A stretch of DNA of 64,000 nucleotides. Origin: Asterella californica (Eukaryota > Streptophyta > Marchantiopsida > Marchantiales > Aytoniaceae). This document shows positions 24,425 through 33,785 of this stretch, piece after piece. The position numbers and the translations under genes were made by a program. The stretch is taken from contig JAYKYS010000012.1 in the NCBI GenBank assembly GCA_036924285.1, forward strand, positions 7,688,001-7,752,000, written 5' to 3'. Position 1 is the first letter of the stretch. Every line of letters starts with the position of its first letter. The notes below the pieces were generated by a model, which was not told where the DNA came from, did no database searches, and saw only the letters and a list, made by a program, of their open reading frames with translations.

Positions 24425-24653
24425 TGTTGATATAGTCCCAAGCTCTAGTAGATCGACGGTTGCTATCAGCCAGAGTGGTTAGGGTTGTTACAATTAGTTA
24501 GAGGGCTAACCCACCATTAGGGTTTCTCTTGTACTCACCTCCACAATATATATACGGAGAGAGGCAAAGCCTCTCTCATCTCATTCCTATTTTACTTCCT
24601 TGTCTACTCGCTCTCTCTTCTTGGAGTGTCTTCGAAGTATCGATCTTTCTACA
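24425..24653 (+). repeat. Copia 5' LTR
   Basis: It begins TGTTGATATA and ends CTTTCTACA. It contains a TATA box (AATATATATAC, about 24545-24554) directly followed by a perfect 9-bp-stem hairpin (24557-24577). It differs from the 3' LTR by about ten substitutions, all transitions, plus a small AT indel. Confidence 0.95.
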
Positions 24654-24666
24654 GGGTATCAGAACT
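24654..24666 (+). promoter_or_regulatory. Copia primer-binding site
   Basis: GGGTATCAGAAC directly follows the 5' LTR and matches the initiator-tRNA-Met-type PBS (TGGTATCAGAGC) at all but two positions. Confidence 0.75.
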
Positions 24667-24860
24667 TGTGAGAGCGTGTGTCCCTTGCTGATGAGCAAGA
24701 TGGAGCTTGGAGTACAGGAGAGAGCAGCAAGAGTTGTGCTTGATGTCGAGCACTATCCTGCTGCTGCGTTCGAGTGAGACGAAACCATTTTTTTCGTCAT
24801 CAGAAACTTTGAACTCGATTTCGGAGACCTAGACGATTTTTTCTCGCTGAAATTTGTTGA

Positions 24861-24884
24861 TTAGGGTTTAGGGTTTAGGGTTTA
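24861..24884 (+). repeat. Three tandem TTTAGGG telomere-type units in copia leader
   Basis: TTAGGGT repeats run three times in the 5' leader of the copia element, between PBS and gag start. This could be a telo-box-like element or a chance microsatellite. Confidence 0.5.
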
Positions 24885-25314
24885 GAGAAAGTGCGAATTG
24901 TGTACTGGGTCAAGTTTCAGTCGATTTGGAGGTTTCCAGCGGCAGATTTTCAATTGGATCTTTTTTGACCAAAACGGAAGTTTTAGGACTTGAGTCTAAA
25001 ACAAATCCTTTTCCGAATAAGGGTGGGACACCCCTAGCTATTTGAAAATTTCTGAAAATTTCAAGGGGTCGCACATCCATTTCTGACCTCATTTCGTCTA
25101 GTTTCGACCTTTCTTGGTGTGTTCTTTCGACGTTTCCGTCGTGTTTTGTACACCTATAGTTCGCGGACAGGTTCTTTCCTCATTGTCGCTGTAGGAGGAG
25201 TTCACGGAGTTGCCTCGTTGTGACTTGTGATCGCAGACGGTGTGGGCGGACCGTTTCATGAAGGATCTGTGAGGTTTTCCGCGTACAGAACAGAGCAATT
25301 TCGACATTGCAGCT

Positions 25315-28204
25315 ATGGCAGAGTCCGTGTCTTTTATCACTGGAGAGAAGCTCGACAAGAACAATTACCAAGTTTGGAAGTTTTGGATGATGACTTTCTT
25401 GCAGGGACAATATCTATGGGATCTTATCATTGAGGAGGAGAAAGCGCTTGAAGTGCCAATTTCTTATTTGAAATTCAAGGAGTGGAAAAAGCGCTCATAT
25501 CAGGCTATTCACTACATCGCGATGACAATCTCAGCATCGATGATCGATCACATTCAGGATTGCGATACGCCCAAGAAAGCTTGGGATGCACTCGCGCGTC
25601 TATTTCAATGGGAAAAATAGACACGGAAGCTGCAATTGTTGCAGCAGTTCAACACCGTGAAGAAGGGGTCGATGTGCATCAATGACTACGTGAACCATAT
25701 CAAGCAGCTCGTGGATCAGCTATCTTTTGTCAAAGTCGAGATTGATCCCATTGTCTTGATCGGAGCCACATCGTAGGGACTGCCTGCAGAGTACAAACAG
25801 TTCATAACATCAATTTTGATCAGAGAACCTCTTCCGCGGTTTGATGAGCTTGTTCTTATGATGTTAAGAGAGGAGGTGCGCCTACTGGGGAGTTCTACTT
25901 TGACGGGTCAGCAAGAATCTGTCTATTTTGCAGGTTCTGGAGGATCTCGAGGTAGGGGTCGTGGCAAAGGTGCTAGACGTGGACGGGGTCGTAGACAGCA
26001 ACAGCAATCGCAGCAATAGCAGAATCATCAACAGTCTAGTTCCAACAACAATCAAAGAAGAGCGTTTGGTTCTTGCAACTACTGCAAGAAGCAAGACCAC
26101 AATGCGAATCAGTGCTACAAGAAGCAAAACGATCAAAGACAATAACACGACAACAACTCCCAACAAGGTAACAGCAACCAGCAAGGCTATGCAGTCACTG
26201 AGCATGTCTATTCGGAGTAGTTGCTGATTACTACGCATCAGAGTTATGCGGCTTTCGAGCCATAGACTGATTGGATGATCGAATCCGGCGCCACCAGTAA
26301 CATGACTCTCCATCGGGAGTGGTTTAGTTCACTCGAGTCTGTGGAGACTCCACAGTTTATGGTGACAGGAGATGACACCAAGCACAAGATCCAGCACAAG
26401 GGTAACATTCCATTTGACAATCCTGCTTCAACATTTACTGGTATACGGAATGTCTTACATGTACCCACGTTGACTACAAACCTGCTATCTGTAGGACTGT
26501 TGATAGAGTAGGGTCTGCAAGTGCACTTCAATAAAGATGGATGTTTTATTGAAGATTCGAATGGCACTGTCATAGCTCGAGGTATCAAGAGTGATAGGCT
26601 GTTTAAACTAGATGCATCTACGCCTAAGTTACAGGCTGCCATGTATGGACAGAGTGGTCCAGTAGTGTCTGACATTGACATCTGGCACAAACGAATTGGG
26701 CACATGATCTTTCAGAGGCTGAAAAGTCTTCTGAGTTCTGATCTGGTTACAGGTCTGTCCAAATTCGAATCTAGTGAGCCCACTGGAGTCTGTACAGCAT
26801 GCTAATTTGGCAAGTAAGCTAGACAGCCCTTTAAGGGATCAGGTAGTAGAGCGAACAAGCTTCTAGAGCTTGTTCACACTAATGTATGGACTGCTTCTCA
26901 GCCAAGTATGACCGGTTTCCAATACTTCGTGTCGTTCATTGATGATCATTCGCGTTATACTTGGATCTATTTGTTGAGAAACAAGTCTTCTCCCGAAGTA
27001 CTGTCAGCATTCCCGACTCTCCGCAAGTTGGTGGAGAAACAGTTTGGAGCATATATCCTCTGTTTGAGATCTGATGGAGGAGGCGAGTTCCTTTCTGGAG
27101 AGTTTTATGCTTATCTGCGTAAGCATGGTATTCGACGTCAGAAGACATGCAGTTACAGTCCGCAGCAGAACGGGGTTGCGGAGCGCAAGAATCGACATAT
27201 AGCAGAAGCTGCTCGTGCGATGTTGAATGAGAAGACCATACCTAGACTTTACTGGGCAGAAGATGTTTCATGTGCGGTGTATCTGATGAACCGGACGCCT
27301 ACAGTAGCAGTCCACAACAAGACACCGATGGAGCTCTTCATAGACAGTAAGTCTGATTACTCTTTTCTTGAAGTTTTCGGATGTATCTGTTATCTGCACA
27401 TACCTGATGAAAGATGTAAGAAACTAGATCCGAAAGCAGATAGATGTATCTTCCTTGGCTATGCTTCTGATACGAAAGGATATAGATGTTACAATCCTTC
27501 GTCCAAGCGGTTCTATATCAGTAGAGATGTTGTTTTTGATGAGCTACAGTCTTGGTTTGCACCCGCACCTATCATAGCCATCCCTGTACCTACTGTAGAA
27601 CTAAGGAGTCAGTCCACTATAGTACCTCGGAATAGTACGTTGAGTGGAGGATCTGGAGAAGTCATAGATTCTAGATCATAATCTGTTGCACATAGAGTTG
27701 TTGTTAACGCTAGAGTCCACGTAACACAGCCTAGTGGAACTAGTGTAGTCTCTACAAAGGATGAGCACGTGCTATTGCAGCGTATGTTTGACTCATCCTG
27801 ATATGTGGATCTTCCATATCCATTTGATATTTTGTCTCAGACCTTGACGTCTCGTCAGATCAGATGTAAGGGGAGGTGACTAGTGCACCAATTACCTCTC
27901 TTAGATCTGAGCGGGCAAAACATCCAATGAGTAGGTATATACATGAAGATTTTCTTGCTGCGCACCATGCATATATGGGCCAGCATATGTGCATGAACTC
28001 AGTTCCTGTTCTTCAAGAACAGGAATCGAGTTCACTTGAGGAGGTGATGCACAAAGCCCAATGGGTAAGTGCTATGGAAATTGAACTTGCTGTGCTTTAT
28101 CACCAACAGACTTGGGAGTTGGTGGACTACTTGAGGGTAAAAAAGCGATTGGTTGCAGGTGAGTCTTCAAGGTCAAGCGTAACTCGGATGGTACAAGGCC
28201 AGAT
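25315..28204 (+). pseudogene. Copia gag-protease-integrase, inactivated by in-frame stops
   Basis: The ATG at 25315 opens Gag (MAESVSFITGEKLDKNNYQV). A CCHC knuckle lies near 26068-26110 (CNYCKKQDHNANQC), the protease region near 26266-26300 (WMIESGATSNM, with Glu where Asp is expected), an integrase HHCC near 26690-26805, and the catalytic core near 26870-27220 (FIDDHSRYTWIY, SDGGGEF, NGVAERKNR). The first integrase Asp (normally LVHTD) reads Asn (HTN). In-frame stops lie at 25618, 25774, 26017, 26143, 26218, 26263, 26509, 26803, 26815, 27679 and 27799. A frameshift follows near 27865, and the RT start (WELVD) is reached before the nested insertion. Confidence 0.9.
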
Positions 28205-28208
28205 TGAT
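28205..28208. repeat. Left 4-bp target duplication of PHD-gypsy (TGAT, cf. TGGT)
   Basis: TGAT precedes the left end; TGGT follows the right end at 44037-44040. Removing the insertion plus one copy restores an uninterrupted copia RT motif, so the left copy probably carries a G-to-A change. Confidence 0.55.
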
Positions 28209-28503
28209 TGTCATGTCAGTTTGGACACCTCGGCTAGGTTGGCCGAGTGCGGAGTGACGATTTCCGATAAGGCCGTTAGTGCTGTTAGGGCGAGTTGGTG
28301 AGAGAGCCCACTAGGGATATACTTCGCAGGTAAGGCTTGGAGGTCTTAGTTCTTCAAGTTGAGCCTTCAAGCTCCAGGCTATGGTGGATAGTCTAGTTGA
28401 GTGTAACCCGGATTCTCTTCGTGCTTAGAGTGGGTTTGGCTTGACCGTTTGTGAGTAATCTTTGTTGTAGGGTTGGAGATGGTAATTTCTCTGTTCAGAT
28501 TAC
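28209..28503 (+). repeat. PHD-gypsy left LTR segment (B)
   Basis: TGTCATGTCAG...TTCAGATTAC, 295 bp, is highly similar to 43636-43930. It is joined directly to copia sequence on its left and followed by TTGGTACCATTC, a weak PBS candidate. Confidence 0.85.
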
Positions 28504-29035
28504 TTGGTACCATTCATTTGGTGATAGCCGGATGACCATGTCAAGGTCACACGCGTGCTGGGAGAGGTCGAGGTTTACGTGACCCGCGATCTAGGATGTT
28601 CTGGGAGATGTTACGGATCTTACGACATCTCCAGATGCATCAGGTGGATTCTCCAACGTACATCTTGGAGAACGTTCCTTTGTTGGGTGATGTACACAGA
28701 TAATGACGAGTGTGCACCAAGTGCGGTCTTGGGTTGGACCAGCAGTGTTGTTGGATGCATCGAGAGTAGGATCTCGTGCACATCGTCCACGGTTGTGATG
28801 GACGAACTTGTTACCGAGAGAGGTGCTTAAGCGTGCACACGATGGAGTGAGACGACCAGCACATCTCACGGTTGATAGCATCTTGGATGCATGACGACGA
28901 TTCTCAAGTAGTGAGAGTCGTCGATAGGTCACCCATGACAGTGATGAACCTAGTGGGACGATGTCGTGTCGTGGACCGGCTCCTACCTGAAATTCAAACT
29001 TCGATGCTTGTCACTTCAAAGTCACTCATGAGAAG
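28504..29035 (+). other. PHD-gypsy leader, unassigned
   Basis: The 28555-28830 open frame (91 codons) has no recognised domain. This stretch could be a gag remnant or untranslated leader. Confidence 0.35.
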
Positions 29036-29040
29036 ACAAG

Positions 29041-29511
29041 CTAGGCCCCAGCTTACGGGTTTTTGGCACCATTTCGGATCTTTGTTTTCATCGCATCAGT
29101 GGATAGAGCTCCTTGTCAGCATTCCATAGGCACTTCATCTACTTCGTTTGGATGCCTAGTGGAGAAGTTACAGGACTCGAAAGATGGAGAAAACAAGCTA
29201 GGCCCCAGCTTACGAGCTTTTGGCACAACTTCGGATCTTCACTTTTATTGCATAGATGGGTAGAGCTCATTGTCAGCTTTCTATAGGCACTTCATCTATT
29301 TCGTTTGGACGCCTAGTGGAGAAGTTACAAGACTCGCAAGATGGAGAAAACAAGCTAGGCCCCAGCTTATGGGCTTTTGGCGCAACTTCGGATCTTCACT
29401 TTCATCACATAGATGGGTAGAGCTTGCTGTCAACTTTCCATGGGCATCTTGTTTACTTCGTTTGGACATCCAGAGAAGAAGTTATGCGATTCGAAAGAAG
29501 GCAAAATCAAG
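29041..29511 (+). repeat. Three tandem copies of a 157-bp repeat in PHD-gypsy leader
   Basis: The units start at 29041, 29198 and 29355 with CTAGGCCCCAGCTTA, each including the words TTCGGATCTTCACTTT and GGGTAGAGCT. A fourth start at 29512 breaks off. A single diverged unit occurs in the relic near 50380-50520. Confidence 0.85.
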
Positions 29512-29519
29512 CTAGGCCC

Positions 29520-30837
29520 CTAGTTACTTGCTGATTGGGTATTTAGGGCTTCAGGCGTTATATCAAAGACGCAAGGGGCCTGCTTCTGATTATTCAGAAT
29601 TGAGGAGAGAACTGTACGTACAGAGACTGTAACAAGGGAGGTGCTTAAGGGGTTAGCTTGCACCTGCGACCTGGAAGCGGAAGGTTCGGGAGATTTGGAG
29701 GTCCAATGCAAGCGCGCAAGGCGTCGTTGGGTTCAGATCTGTGCAGGCTACGCACTGGTTCAAACGGTTTGGGAAGAGATGGATCAAGGAGTGCATACTG
29801 AGTGAAATTGAGACGCAGGAGGCAAATTTGGAGTTTTCAGTTACCTGTGAAGGGGAGTTGGACCGTTCGGGCCGTTCCGGAGTCCAAACTTGTTGTCCTT
29901 GGATCCATCGGGATCAGAACACCAAGTTCTACAGGAAATTTAAGACGATACCAGTTTTCATCGGACGGTTTGGAAGTTCTGAGTGAAATTGGCTCGCAGG
30001 GAAGCGCTTACATCAGATTTGCGTTCACCTGCGACCTGAGGTTGGGCTGTTCTTTGCGATCGGTGAGCCAAGCTCTTCGTTCTTGGTGCCTACGCAATCA
30101 GGGAATCCTCATGTACGCATAGGAGAAGATTGTAAGTGAATTGGATTGTTGGTTTGGGTGTGGTGAGCGAATTTGAGCCGCAGGGAGCCGATTTACGTCA
30201 GTTTTTTGCAATCTGCGACCAAATTTCTCGAGTGGTTTTGCAAGGGGAACTCCAAACGGCTTGTTTGGAGTCTCGTTAGGTTCAGGGTAGCTAGATCTAT
30301 CTGCCAGCGAAGACGGATATCAGTTTGGACGATCCGTTTGTGCGGTGTGAGCGGTTTTAAGCCACAGGGAGGAGTTTTTGGAGGTTCGGTCACCTGCGAC
30401 CGAAAATCGGCGATATCTCGGCTGTTGGGAGTCGGATCTGAAGGTTTCTTGGGTTAACAGAGTCAGCGGAGGAGACCCTATCGACATCTGAAGTCCGTTC
30501 AGCGAAAAGAGGAAGTCCACAGATAGGCCTTTTTCGGTTTCTTCGCTACGGGTTTTGCTCTTTTGAGTTCGTTAAGGATTTAGTTGGTTGTGTATGGCTT
30601 GTGGTAGCTAGCTTTAGCCAAGAGCTAGTGTGTGGATGTGGTTTGGACTTGGGTTTGGATCGCGTGATACTGTTGTAGTTCTGGTTGTTAGCAAAGAGAA
30701 GTTTCTCTTGCTTTGAGCTACGCTTTGACGATTTCAGGCTAGGGTTGCGATTCAAGGGTTTGTTTTAGGGCTTCTGAAGTAGGTTACAGACCGCTCTGGT
30801 CTGTCCTTCAGTTTTGTGCTGTTAGGAGGCAGTGTAC
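29520..30837 (+). other. PHD-gypsy long leader (left of nested element)
   Basis: It is non-coding by inspection, yet collinear with 50520-51700, which shows that it is part of a repeated element. Shared words include GAGCCAAGCTCTTC..TTCTTGGTGCC and TAGCAAAGAG..GTTTCTCTTGCTTTGAGCTAC. It continues at 39598 after the nested young gypsy. Confidence 0.65.
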
Positions 30838-31751
30838 TGTAACGACCTATGTTACACATAGGAAGTTTGTCAATTAGTAAGGTGTTTAGTTATAACTAAG
30901 GGTTGAGAATGTTTATTTGTTGCCAAAGTACTTTTAGGAGGTATCAAGTTAGTCATGACTAGCTAAAAGTTAGTTATGGTTAAACTTAGCTGTACTTTTG
31001 GCAGAATTCAGATATTTGCTAAAGAGTGAGCACTACTATCTTGTCATCTTGTCTAAAAGGTAGAAAGGAGGTGGAAAGTATCTCTTATCTCCTTTTTGAC
31101 TTGATATTAGTGGTTGGATTAAAGTTGTGGACTTTGTGGGCATTAAAAACAAGAAGAGATTCCACATGTTTCCTTTTTAGTGGGTCCTAGTGTAGAGGGG
31201 GGGTGGAAATTCGAGATTCCTTGAGAATATTCCAGAATCCTTCTAGAAGTTGTTGACTTTGAAGGAATAAGCCCATGTGAAAAGGTAAAAAGCCCATGTG
31301 ATCAATGCTTTTACCTTAAGTAATATCTTAGTAAAACCCGGTAAAAGTAGTTACGGCTGAGTTACCGAGGGTACCAAAGTAAAAACCTAGAATGTATAAA
31401 TAGAGGAGTAGAGAAGAGCTCCTCATCCTTGTTTTCACATTGTCGTAATGACAACTTGAGTAATATAGAGAGTGTGGGATATTTTTAGCATGTGAGAACT
31501 TGAGAGACGTTGTTAGAATGGAGGATTTTTAGTTGATGTGTTTAAGGAGATTTTTAGTTGATAAGTTTGTGGGTGTATGAATGAGTGAACTCAGCATTTT
31601 CCCTTCAAGTTCATGGTGTGCTTCCATCAAAGCCATCAGAGGTGACCCCTGAGTGAGAGACAGGCCCGACATGTTGCAGATTCGTGGATGACGATCGTGG
31701 AGGTTGAGAGATCGAGGGGGTAGTGATCGATAGGACCGCGGAGGGTTTACA
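30838..31751 (+). repeat. Young gypsy 5' LTR
   Basis: 914 bp, with TATA box TATAAATA at 31395-31402. The preceding GTAC (30834-30837) matches GTAC at 39598-39601 after the 3' LTR. Four base pairs are certain; a fifth does not match. Confidence 0.97.
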
Positions 31752-31755
31752 TTTT

Positions 31756-31772
31756 TGGTTCCGTTGCCGGGA
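31756..31772 (+). promoter_or_regulatory. Young gypsy primer-binding site
   Basis: TGGTTCCGTTGCCGGGA lies 4 nt after the LTR and resembles the TGGCGCCGTTGCCGGGGA-type PBS of several plant Ty3 lineages. The exact primer tRNA is not assigned. Confidence 0.65.
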
Positions 31773-32065
31773 CCTCACTTGAAGGGATCGTTGAACGATG
31801 TTTAGAGTTCAGTTCTATATTCGACAAAAGGAGATTATGAGAGAGCACATGGAGAGAACGTTGGGAGGAGAGAGAGCTAACGCGATGTTAGCAACGTTAG
31901 AACCTTTCGTGTATCCCGTAGTGATATATGACGCGTTCGAAGTCATTCTTTACATCTTGTTCACTTAGAAAGGGTTTGAGGAGAGTTGAAAGAAGGTGCA
32001 ACAAGAGTTGTAGAGAAAGGAGGAGAGAAAAGTTATTAGAGGAGAGAAATTTGTGAGTTTAGAAA

Positions 32066-32580
32066 TTCTGCTCTCTGGAAAATTTGTACAGTCGCTGTCA
32101 ACTTTTCTGTGAATTTTATTTTCCTGTGAAACTTTCCAGTGTTTTAGATTGGCTGATAACCTATCTAAGACAAAAGAAATCATAGGAAAAGGTGGTCTAG
32201 AGAGGGAGCAATGATTTTTCAAAATTGAGGGGGTCTATTCGTGAGAGTTGAGGAATTCTGTTCTCTGGAAAAAGTTTACAGTCAGTGTCAGATTTTCTGT
32301 GAATTTTATTTTCCTGAGAAACTCTCCAGTGTTTTAGAGTGGCTGATAAGCTATCCAGGACAAAAGAAATCATGAGAAGATGAGGTCTGAAGAGGGAGAA
32401 AGGATTTTTCAAAGTGGAGGGGGTTGACAACCATGAGGGAAGTGAAAATATACAAATTTCAGTTCTCTGAAAATTTGTACAGTCATCACCATCTCTTCTG
32501 ATTAGGGAAGTTTCTGTTGAAACTTCATGATTTAGTAGCTTGGAGGTTGAGCTACTGGAGACCACAAAAATCTTGGAGAG
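32066..32580 (+). repeat. Three imperfect tandem repeats in young gypsy leader
   Basis: Units beginning TTCTCTGGAAAA..TTACAGTC start near 32071, 32261 and 32463 (spacing about 190 and 202). The first two are highly similar, including TTTTCTGTGAATTTTATTTTCC; the third is diverged and shorter. They lie between PBS and the first ORF. Confidence 0.75.
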
Positions 32581-32639
32581 ATCTCTTACCAACTAAGAGA
32601 GATACGTTTCGGCATACAAGGAGGTCTTGAAGATACGTC

Positions 32640-32957
32640 ATGGGGAATCCAGTTCGAATGACGAGGTGGAAGAAGAGACGTTTAGGAGTTCGAACAGAGA
32701 CGGAGAAGCCCAAGTTAAGTATAGATGAGTTACGAACACGCATCTATAGCACTTGGGGTGCCCTCTTTACTCTATACGAAGAAGCTTCCGCGACAATTGG
32801 CACAGATTTGAAGAAAGTCGAGTTTAAAGCATCATTCACTATGGAGGCCACGAATGCTCCTGGTGAAATAGAGTTGGATCCTTACAAGAGTGAGTTCAAG
32901 ATGTCTGTTGTGATGAGTACAAACGAGGGTGAGGAGGATCATATCTTTGATAGTTAA
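32640..32957 (+). CDS. Young gypsy ORF A, 105 aa, unknown
   Basis: It opens with ATG at 32640. The protein starts with a basic stretch (TRWKKRRLGVRTETEK) and ends acidic (STNEGEEDHIFDS). No family is recognised. It lies alone between the leader repeats and ORF B, in an element whose LTRs are almost identical, so it has had little time to decay and may be a real accessory ORF. It could alternatively be a chance frame. Confidence 0.4.
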   Translation: MGNPVRMTRWKKRRLGVRTETEKPKLSIDELRTRIYSTWGALFTLYEEASATIGTDLKKVEFKASFTMEATNAPGEIELDPYKSEFKMSVVMSTNEGEEDHIFDS

Positions 32958-33095
32958 TATTAGATTAGATTTTATTTCGTGTATAGCATGTATAATGCAC
33001 GATTTCTAATATAAAGCTCGGAAGAGTTAAGAAAGTAATGTAGAATTATTTTCCTCTATGATATTTTGTCCACTTAATGGTTGAGAAGGTGCAAC

Positions 33096-33572
33096 ATGAG
33101 TGGAAATTCAAAAGATTGGAAAGTTAGACTTAGAAACCTTCCTCAAGGTTTAGATGTCATAGTAAGCGTCGGAGAGAGCTCGAAAGAGATTATCGTTGAG
33201 TTTGAGAACCCTAGTACAAAACCTCAAGTAGAATCTCCGAGGAGAAGAGTAGAAACCGACTTGTGGTGTTATTTCTGTAGAGGGTTGGGACATAAAGTAG
33301 TGAATTGTCCAACTAGAATCAGAACCGAGAGAGCTAAAGGGAAGCGGGAGTTTACTGATTTAAGTCTTCGAGTGGGTCCATCGTCACCAGCGCCAATTCA
33401 TCTTCTAGGCGAAGATCCTTGTCCAAGTTGTGGAGTGGGTGATCTATCAAGAGGACACAAGTGCGTCGATGTGGCCGCCCTACTTACGTCAGTAGTCGAG
33501 AAGTTGGACGAGACTCAAAGAGCTGAGACGGAGAAGTTGTCGACTTCAAAAGAGGACTCGGTTGAGTTGTGA
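33096..33572 (+). CDS. Young gypsy ORF B, 158 aa, with two zinc-binding motifs
   Basis: ATG at 33096 (MSGNSKDWKV). It contains a zinc knuckle of the CCHC class (CYFCRGLGHKVVNC, near residues 57-70) and a second Cys/His cluster (CPSCGVGDLSRGHKC, near 109-123). CCHC knuckles in retroelements bind nucleic acid. Its position before the main gag, which has its own knuckle, is unusual. Its stop TGA overlaps the ATG of ORF C (TGATG at 33570-33574), an arrangement typical of coupled termination and reinitiation. It may be a separate nucleic-acid-binding protein, or the remnant of an N-terminal gag module. Confidence 0.6.
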   Translation: MSGNSKDWKVRLRNLPQGLDVIVSVGESSKEIIVEFENPSTKPQVESPRRRVETDLWCYFCRGLGHKVVNCPTRIRTERAKGKREFTDLSLRVGPSSPAPIHLLGEDPCPSCGVGDLSRGHKCVDVAALLTSVVEKLDETQRAETEKLSTSKEDSVEL

Positions 33573-33736
33573 TGGAGATCGTCATTCGAATGGTGGAGAA
33601 GGCGGTGATGCGACTCAGACTCATGATTACCTTGGGAGAAGAGATGGCACAAGAGGTGTTGTTACAACCATTTCCTTTCATTTTACCTATGGTAGATTAT
33701 TCGCGAATGGAATTGGTGATGTTCGTACTCTTTTAG
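33572..33736 (+). CDS. Young gypsy ORF C, 54 aa, Met- and Leu-rich
   Basis: It starts at the ATG inside TGATG that overlaps the ORF B stop and ends TAG at 33734-33736, 49 bp before the gag ATG. The translation (MEIVIRMVEKAVMRLRLMIT..) is rich in Met, Leu and Val with a possible amphipathic helix. It could be a short leader peptide linking ORF B to gag translation, or merely a fortuitous frame. Confidence 0.35.
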   Translation: MEIVIRMVEKAVMRLRLMITLGEEMAQEVLLQPFPFILPMVDYSRMELVMFVLF

Positions 33737-33785
33737 CGAGTAGTTATTGCACGACGATTAGAAGAGTAGAAAGAGTAGTTACAAG

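Noticed and set aside
25882..26313. 143-codon Leu/Val-rich minus-strand frame
   Set aside because: Antisense of Gln/Asn-rich copia gag codons; the sense frame is clearly coding.
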